NCBI GenBank assembly: GCA_959606905.1 | Contig: CAUHML010000051.1 | Location: 1-21,154 of the forward strand | From: an uncultured Bacteroides sp. | GTDB lineage: Bacteria; Bacteroidota; Bacteroidia; Bacteroidales; Bacteroidaceae | Length of the DNA stretch: 21,154 bases | Direction of reading: 5' to 3' | Part shown: one piece after another, positions 16,577-21,154 of the stretch | Position numbering within the stretch: the first letter of the stretch is position 1 | Layout: every line of letters starts with the position of its first letter | Notes under the pieces: model-generated | Told to the model about the DNA's origin: nothing | Database searches by the model: none | The model's input: only the letters and a program-made list of their open reading frames with translations | Program-made: the position numbers and the translations under genes

Positions 16577-16608
16577 CAAAGATATGGACTTTATATTTAA
16601 TATGCAAG
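16577..16608 (-). promoter_or_regulatory. Promoter of tRNA-Lys
   Basis: On the minus strand CTTG (16608-16605; three of four bases of TTTG) is followed after 20 bases by TATCTTTG (16584-16577), a perfect TAnnTTTG. The predicted start near 16571 leaves about 20 bases before the tRNA 5' end. Confidence 0.6.
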
Positions 16609-16636
16609 ACTTATAACGAAAAAAGTTTGCATTATT

Positions 16637-17761
16637 TTAGTTGTTTATTTCTTTTGTTTGATTATCAGTTGATTCTGTCTTATGAATATTTTCTCTGTTG
16701 ATAATGAAACGTTGATAGTAGGAGAGCATCAGCGTTGTGAGCGGTAGTGCGATAATCATTCCCAACATTCCCATTAATGAACCCCATATGGAAAGTGATA
16801 ATAGAATGATAGCAGGATTTAGTCCGGTAATTTTCCCCATAACACGTGGCACGATGAATCCGTCTTGGATGGTTTGCACTACAATGAATACTGCCATGGC
16901 TGAGGCGATGATTATCCAAAAATTATCGCCTGTGTCGGAGGCTTTCAGGATTGCTAGTATGATAGTAGGAACCAAACCGATGATTTGAAGATAAGGCACC
17001 ATATTCAATGCCCCGATGAACAAACCGAGACCTATGGCTAATGGGAAGTCTATGATAAGAAAGCCTATGCTGAATAAAATGCCGACACATAAGGCTACGA
17101 ATGCCTGTCCGCGGAAGTATCTGTTCATACCTACTTTTACGTCATTGAGTATGCCTACCACGAAAGAACGGTATTTCATAGGCACGAGATGCGTCCAACC
17201 TTCTGCGATGCTTTCGTAGTCTAATAAAATGAAGATAACGTATAGTAAGATAATGAATATGGTGAATACGCTGAATAATAAGTCAACGGAGTCCGATAAT
17301 AAAGACCATAGGCGGGGAACTGCTTCTTTGAGCGCATCCAACAGGTTCTCTTTATTGAATAGTTCGGTTATAAATTTAACATCGATATTATCTCGTAAAA
17401 AATCGGAAAGAGAGGTGGGCACATTACTATTATATGTTCCGTGCGAAAAGTATTGGACCAATAAAGTCTGTACTCTGCCGCATTCTTGTATCATAGGGGG
17501 CACTAACAGATAAAAAGCTCCGGCACCCACAATCAGAAGTGTGAGTAATGCGCAGAATATGGAAACAATCCTATTTCTTAATTTTAGCTTGTATTGGAAA
17601 AATGTGACCAAAGGATATACCAGATAGGCAATAAGCCAAGCGATAAAGAAAGGTAATAGAACGCTGCTTAAACGCTTCAAAAGCATCAATATGCCGATAA
17701 TGATAACTCCTAAAATGACACCGCGGATAAAACTGTCGAATGTAATCTTTTTACGTTCCAT
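16637..17761 (-). CDS. AI-2E family transporter
   Basis: A 374-residue polytopic membrane protein of the AI-2E family (PF01594-type permeases). It starts MERKKITFDSFIRGVILGV and has hydrophobic segments near residues 13-28, 31-55, 66-88 and about 165-192, then several in the C-terminal half. LNMVPYLQIIGLVPTIILAIL, GFIVPRVMGKITGLNPAIILLSLSIWGSLMGMLGMIIALPL is typical of the family. The open frame extends upstream to an ATG at 17839, but those 26 codons overlap the end of tdk and do not resemble the family, so ATG 17761 is chosen, 20 bases after the tdk stop. The two genes are probably one operon. Members have been tied to autoinducer-2 export or Na+/H+ exchange; the role here is unknown. Confidence 0.88.
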   Translation of the reverse strand: MERKKITFDSFIRGVILGVIIIGILMLLKRLSSVLLPFFIAWLIAYLVYPLVTFFQYKLKLRNRIVSIFCALLTLLIVGAGAFYLLVPPMIQECGRVQTLLVQYFSHGTYNSNVPTSLSDFLRDNIDVKFITELFNKENLLDALKEAVPRLWSLLSDSVDLLFSVFTIFIILLYVIFILLDYESIAEGWTHLVPMKYRSFVVGILNDVKVGMNRYFRGQAFVALCVGILFSIGFLIIDFPLAIGLGLFIGALNMVPYLQIIGLVPTIILAILKASDTGDNFWIIIASAMAVFIVVQTIQDGFIVPRVMGKITGLNPAIILLSLSIWGSLMGMLGMIIALPLTTLMLSYYQRFIINRENIHKTESTDNQTKEINN

Positions 17762-17781
17762 AGAATCCTGTATTAAATTTA

Positions 17782-18387
17782 TTAATCGCTTGCAGTTTGC
17801 TGGTCTTCCTTTATCGCCCGTAAATAACACTCCCGGCACAAGGGTTCGTATTCGGCTGTTTCACCCAACAGAACTTGTTTGTCATTTTTTACAGTACGGT
17901 GAGAGAATGAAGCAAGCTGTCCGCATTTTACACAGATGGCATGAACCTTGGAAACTTCATCTGCAATGGCGCACAGCCCCGGCATGGGTCCGAAAGGATT
18001 ACCGCGGAAATCCATATCCAATCCGGCTACGATTACACGTATGCCATTGTTGGCAAGCTGGTTGCATACATCAATCAGACCTTCGTCAAAGAATTGCGCT
18101 TCGTCGATGCCCACTACGTCTATTTCGGAAGTGAATAGCAGTATGCTTGCCGATGAGTCTATCGGCGTAGAGGATATGATGTTGCTGTCATGCGATACGA
18201 CATCTGCTTCTGAGTAACGCGTGTCTATTGCCGGCTTATATATTTCTACACGTTGCTTGGCAAATTTGGCACGTTTCAAACGGCGTATCAGTTCCTCTGT
18301 CTTGCCGGAGAACATGGAGCCGCATATAACTTCAATTCTTCCTCTGCGTTTGGTTTCTTGTATGTGGTCTTCCGAAAATAATACCAT
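17782..18387 (-). CDS. tdk: Thymidine kinase
   Basis: A 201-residue type II thymidine kinase, which phosphorylates thymidine to dTMP in pyrimidine salvage. The Walker A motif is GSMFSGKT (23-30), the Walker B-like GIDEAQFFD is at 93-101 (Asp95, Glu96), and the zinc-binding cysteines are Cys152/Cys155 (CVKC) and Cys184/Cys187 (CREC). Start ATG 18387 ([16 protein letters not shown]) matches the usual Bacteroides N-terminus. A longer frame from 18414 overlaps a perfect -7 promoter element (TACTTTTG, minus strand 18419-18412), so that ATG would lie upstream of transcription. The gene is transcribed leftward with the AI-2E permease gene and diverges from the hypothetical gene at 18497. Confidence 0.95.
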   Translation of the reverse strand: MVLFSEDHIQETKRRGRIEVICGSMFSGKTEELIRRLKRAKFAKQRVEIYKPAIDTRYSEADVVSHDSNIISSTPIDSSASILLFTSEIDVVGIDEAQFFDEGLIDVCNQLANNGIRVIVAGLDMDFRGNPFGPMPGLCAIADEVSKVHAICVKCGQLASFSHRTVKNDKQVLLGETAEYEPLCRECYLRAIKEDQQTASD

Positions 18388-18411
18388 ATCTTTGAGTGTT
18401 ATATTCAGTCG

Positions 18412-18419
18412 CAAAAGTA
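18412..18419 (-). promoter_or_regulatory. -7 promoter element of tdk
   Basis: On the minus strand TACTTTTG matches TAnnTTTG perfectly and lies about 25 bases before ATG 18387. No clear TTTG -33 box is at the standard spacing. It overlaps the upstream in-frame ATG at 18414 and so argues for the shorter start. Confidence 0.5.
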
Positions 18420-18461
18420 ATGATTTTGTTCGCTTCCGGATATTTTTTCATTATTTATTTC

Positions 18462-18469
18462 TACATTTG
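18462..18469 (+). promoter_or_regulatory. Candidate -7 element of the 18497 gene cluster
   Basis: TACATTTG is a perfect match to TAnnTTTG, 27 bases before ATG 18497. A -33 TTTG is not at standard spacing (nearest is at 18425-18428, too far). It would drive the hypothetical gene, rsmI and perhaps the lipoprotein gene. Confidence 0.45.
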
Positions 18470-18496
18470 TGCCATTAATACGGACAGGAAAAGGAT

Positions 18497-19045
18497 ATGC
18501 AAGCATTATTGAATGATATAGAACTGGATGTTCAGGAATTGAAATGTTTGATACAGTCGATGCTCACTGATACAAATCCTGTGTTGAGAATAGTTGCCAA
18601 AAGAAATATTCATCAGATGCAGGAGCGGTTGGATGCGCTGACAAAACTGTTGGACGACACTTTTGTGATAACTCCGGCGGAACATGTTGCTTCTGACATT
18701 GTGGAGAAAACAACTGAATCGGAAGTGATTTCCGAATCAGTTGCTGAAGTTCCGGTTGAGGCAACTCACGTTTCGGATATTGCAATACCTGCTTCTCAGA
18801 TTCTTGCTGAACGTATTAAGCCGGCTACGGACTTGCAACATGCCATCAGTCTGAATGATTCGTTTCGTTTTACCCGTGAATTGTTTGCCGGAGATGCGAC
18901 ACGTATGAATGAGGTGGTGCGCCTTTGCGGTGGGGCTTCCTCTTTGGATGAGGCTATGTCTGTATTTATGTCAACTGTACAACCGGATGAGGAAAATGAG
19001 GCGGTTGCTGATTTTATAGAACTTCTCAAGAAGTATTTCAGTTAA
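18497..19045 (+). CDS. Conserved hypothetical protein, coil plus helical C-terminal domain
   Basis: A 182-residue acidic, soluble protein of unknown function. Residues about 1-55 look helical (MQALLNDIELDVQELKCLIQSML, MQERLDALTKLLDD). Residues about 58-105 form a Val/Glu/Ser-rich linker. The C-terminal part (about 112-182, LNDSFRFTRELFAGDATRMNEVVRLCGGASSLDEAMSVF through VADFIELLKKYF) resembles a short helical module seen in other Bacteroidales hypothetical proteins. An AGGAAAAGG-like site precedes the ATG. rsmI starts 13 bases downstream, so they are likely co-transcribed. No function is claimed. Confidence 0.8.
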   Translation: MQALLNDIELDVQELKCLIQSMLTDTNPVLRIVAKRNIHQMQERLDALTKLLDDTFVITPAEHVASDIVEKTTESEVISESVAEVPVEATHVSDIAIPASQILAERIKPATDLQHAISLNDSFRFTRELFAGDATRMNEVVRLCGGASSLDEAMSVFMSTVQPDEENEAVADFIELLKKYFS

Positions 19046-19058
19046 AAAAGTTGCGGAT

Positions 19059-19733
19059 ATGGGAAAACTTTATGTAGTGCCTACGCCAGTAGGAAATTTG
19101 GAAGATATGACTTTTCGCGCTATCCGCATATTGAAGGAAGCGGATTTGGTGCTGGCAGAAGACACGCGTACTTCCGGAATATTGCTGAAGCATTTTGAGA
19201 TAAAGAATGCGATGCAGTCTCACCATAAATTTAATGAACATAAAACAGTAGAAAGTGTTGTAAATAGAATAAAGGGTGGTGAGACTGTGGCGTTGATTTC
19301 AGATGCCGGTACTCCAGGTATTTCCGATCCGGGTTTTCTGGTGGTTCGCGAGTGTGTCCGCAACGGTATCGAAGTACAGTGCCTGCCGGGGGCTACTGCT
19401 TTTGTTCCGGCATTGGTGGCTTCCGGATTGCCCAACGAGAAGTTCTGCTTTGAGGGTTTTCTTCCTCAGAAGAAAGGTAGGATGACACGTCTGAAAGGTT
19501 TGGCGGAAGAATGCCGGACAATGGTTTTCTATGAATCTCCCCACCGTTTGGTAAAAGCACTGACGCAGTTTGCAGAATATTTCGGTTCGGAACGGCAGGC
19601 GTCCGTTTCCCGTGAAATATCCAAGATACATGAGGAGACGGTACGTGGTACTCTTACCGAATTGATAGAACATTTCACAGCCAACGAACCGCGTGGTGAG
19701 ATAGTGATTGTAGTAGCAGGAATAGACGATTAA
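19059..19733 (+). CDS. rsmI: 16S rRNA (cytidine1402-2'-O)-methyltransferase RsmI
   Basis: A 224-residue SAM-dependent methyltransferase of the tetrapyrrole-methylase fold that modifies C1402 in the decoding centre of 16S rRNA. Family motifs are clear: YVVPTPVGNLEDMTFRAIRIL (5-25), LAEDTRTSGILLKHF (about 32-46), ALISDAGTPGISDPG (about 78-92), CLPGATAFVPALVASG and the late FYESPHRL and GEIVIVVAG. The length is at the short end for the family but the C-terminal GEIVIVV strand is present, so it looks complete. The gap to the upstream hypothetical gene is 13 bases. Confidence 0.95.
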   Translation: MGKLYVVPTPVGNLEDMTFRAIRILKEADLVLAEDTRTSGILLKHFEIKNAMQSHHKFNEHKTVESVVNRIKGGETVALISDAGTPGISDPGFLVVRECVRNGIEVQCLPGATAFVPALVASGLPNEKFCFEGFLPQKKGRMTRLKGLAEECRTMVFYESPHRLVKALTQFAEYFGSERQASVSREISKIHEETVRGTLTELIEHFTANEPRGEIVIVVAGIDD

Positions 19734-19767
19734 ATAACTTCATTAACAAAACGTAAAACAAAAGCGT

Positions 19768-20646
19768 ATGAAAAAGTTAGCAGTTTTGATTGTATGTACA
19801 GCCGTTATGGCTTCATGTGACAGCTTTTCAGGTGGTAGCAAAGATCAGTTGAAAGCTGAGAATGATTCTCTTTTAATGGAACTGACTCAGCGTAATGCTG
19901 AACTGGATGAAATGATGGGCACTTTCAATGATATTTCGGAAGGATTTCGTCAAATCAATGCGGCAGAAAGCCGTGTAGACTTGCAGCGTGGTGCAGTTGC
20001 AGAGGGTTCTCTGAATGCTAAACAGCAGATAGCCTCTGATATTGAATTCATCCGTAAGCAAATGGAAGAGAACAAAGAGCAGATTGCCAAGCTGCAATCT
20101 ATGTTGAAAAACAGTAAGACCAACTCTTCTCAGTTAAAAAGAGCCGTTGAGTCTTTGACACAGGAACTGAATGCGAAAACCCAGCGTATCGAAGAGTTAC
20201 AGGCCGAACTGGCTTCTAAGAATATCCGTATCCAGGAATTGGATGCCGCCGTTACGGATTTGAATGCTGTCAAGAGTGAATTGACTGCTGAGAATGAGGC
20301 AAAAGCCAAGACAGTGGCAGAACAGGATAAAGCGCTTAATACTGCATGGTTTGTATTCGGAACGAAGAAAGAACTGAAAGACCAAAAAATTCTGAGCGGT
20401 TCCGGATTATTTAAAAAAGGTTCGGTCTTGAAAGATGGTGATGTCAATAAGGATTATTTTACCCAGGTTGATATTCGTACTACCAAAGAAATCAAACTGT
20501 ATTCCAAAGATGCCGATATTCTGACTACCCATCCTACCGGTTCTTATACCTTGGAAAAAGATGATAAAGATCAGTTGACATTGAAGATTACCAATCCGAA
20601 AGAATTCTGGAGCGTTTCCAAGTATCTGGTAATTCAAGTGAAATAG
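19768..20646 (+). CDS. Coiled-coil lipoprotein, possible Cbp1-like adhesin
   Basis: A 292-residue exported lipoprotein. The signal peptide ends with MASC (Cys17). Residues about 25-195 are strongly heptad-like coiled coil (KAENDSLLMELTQRNAELDEMM, SQLKRAVESLTQELNAKTQRIEELQAELASKNIRIQELDAAV). A C-terminal globular domain (about 196-292) starts WFVFGTKKELKDQKILSGSGLF and is beta-rich. DSL at 33-35 fits the Bacteroides D(S/T)(A/I/L/M/T/V) O-glycosylation motif. The overall plan resembles the proteins annotated as Cbp1-family collagen-binding adhesins in Bacteroides, but this is memory-based and unproven; a structural envelope role is equally possible. It follows rsmI by 34 bases and ends before a strong terminator. 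Confidence 0.8.
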   Translation: MKKLAVLIVCTAVMASCDSFSGGSKDQLKAENDSLLMELTQRNAELDEMMGTFNDISEGFRQINAAESRVDLQRGAVAEGSLNAKQQIASDIEFIRKQMEENKEQIAKLQSMLKNSKTNSSQLKRAVESLTQELNAKTQRIEELQAELASKNIRIQELDAAVTDLNAVKSELTAENEAKAKTVAEQDKALNTAWFVFGTKKELKDQKILSGSGLFKKGSVLKDGDVNKDYFTQVDIRTTKEIKLYSKDADILTTHPTGSYTLEKDDKDQLTLKITNPKEFWSVSKYLVIQVK

Positions 20647-20667
20647 TTACTTGATTGATAATTGATA

Positions 20668-20722
20668 GGGCTGTTTCAAAAGTGCGTTTCGTTTGTAGGC
20701 CTGCTTTTGAAACAGCCTTTTT
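20668..20722 (+). terminator. Strong intrinsic terminator
   Basis: GGCTGTTTCAAAAG (20669-20682) and CTTTTGAAACAGCC (20704-20717) form a perfect 14-base-pair stem with a 21-base loop, followed by TTTTT. It ends the rsmI/lipoprotein transcript 22 bases after the stop codon. Confidence 0.9.
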
Positions 20723-20735
20723 AGTATTCTTTTTT

Positions 20736-21154
20736 ATGCTTTATAAAAATCTTTTTTTTGATTTGGACGATACGCTTTGGGCGTTCTCTCTCAATGCTCG
20801 TGATACCTATGAAGAAATGTACTGGAAGTATGGATACGATCGCTATTTCGATTCGTTCGAGCATTATTATTCACTTTATCAGCGTCGCAATCTGGATTTA
20901 TGGGCAGAGTATGCAGATGGTAAAGTCACGAAAGAAGAGTTAAACCGTCAACGTTATCTTTATCCTTTGGAGGCTGTAGGAGCAGGTGACTCCACTTTGG
21001 CAAAGGCTTACGAAAGAGATGCTCTTACAATGATTCCTACCAAAAGCAAATTGATGCCACATGCGCGTGAAGTGCTGGAATATCTTTCGGGAAAATACAA
21101 TTTGTACATTCTTTCAAATGGATTTAAAGAACTCCAAAGTCATAAAATGCGTTC
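20736..21154 (+). CDS. HAD-family hydrolase, YjjG-like nucleotidase (3' end cut off)
   Basis: The first 139 codons of a HAD hydrolase, cut by the window end. Starting at ATG 20736 it reads MLYKNLFFDLDDTLW with catalytic Asp9 and Asp11, then a helical cap (RDTYEEMYWKYGYDRYFDSFEHYYSLYQRRNLDLWAEYADGKVTKEELNRQRYLYPLEAV), and motif II YILSNGFKELQSHKMRS near the end. The layout fits YjjG-type noncanonical pyrimidine nucleotidases, which clear unusual dNMPs. The Lys and second Asp motifs lie beyond the window. The ATG is only 13 bases after the T-run of the preceding terminator, so a promoter must overlap the terminator or read-through must occur. Confidence 0.85.
   Translation, partial: MLYKNLFFDLDDTLWAFSLNARDTYEEMYWKYGYDRYFDSFEHYYSLYQRRNLDLWAEYADGKVTKEELNRQRYLYPLEAVGAGDSTLAKAYERDALTMIPTKSKLMPHAREVLEYLSGKYNLYILSNGFKELQSHKMR

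Noticed and set aside
17762..17839. Upstream extension of the AI-2E gene (26 extra codons)
   Set aside because: It overlaps the 3' end of tdk, is not hydrophobic and does not resemble the family; ATG 17761 gives the normal N-terminus.
17691..18134. 147-codon open frame on the plus strand over tdk
   Set aside because: It is antisense to a clear thymidine kinase gene, has no recognisable domain and arises from tdk codon usage.
19299..19673. 124-codon open frame antisense to rsmI
   Set aside because: Shadow of rsmI; no family resemblance and no promoter or ribosome-binding site.

Overview
The window comes from a Bacteroides-type genome (Bacteroidota). The evidence is a SusC/SusD pair, a FecR-type anti-sigma factor with an ECF sigma factor, a Bacteroides-like thymidine kinase, AT-rich intergenic DNA, and several promoter elements matching the Bacteroidota -7 consensus TAnnTTTG. 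Species cannot be fixed from the sequence alone.

Left edge (1-2149): a decayed AraC-family regulator gene (in-frame stops, cut-off GyrI-like tail), an intact GNAT-YoaP fusion gene, and about 520 bases without a gene that hold a nested inverted-repeat structure and a weak terminator-like hairpin.

Centre (2150-16247): a polysaccharide utilization locus (PUL). Five genes run leftward as one probable operon: a SusC-type TonB-dependent transporter with an N-terminal STN signalling domain, a SusD lipoprotein, a secreted GH109-like NAD-dependent glycosidase/oxidoreductase lipoprotein, a GH3 beta-glycosidase with an extra C-terminal domain, and a secreted FAD-dependent oxidoreductase. Diverging from susC is an operon of three genes joined by ATGA stop/start overlaps: ECF sigma factor, FecR-type anti-sigma factor, and a second, signal-less GH109-like protein. 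The expected logic is trans-envelope signalling: ligand-loaded SusC contacts the anti-sigma factor through its STN domain, the sigma factor is freed, and the locus is transcribed. The enzyme set is unusual because two of three exported enzymes are redox-cofactor enzymes, and a cytoplasmic relative of one of them is locked into the regulator operon.

Right side (16248-21154): core-type genes. A tRNA-Lys gene with a good promoter and terminator, an AI-2E family permease gene co-transcribed with thymidine kinase (tdk), then a rightward cluster of a hypothetical protein, rsmI and a coiled-coil lipoprotein, a strong terminator, and the start of a YjjG-like HAD nucleotidase cut off by the window edge.
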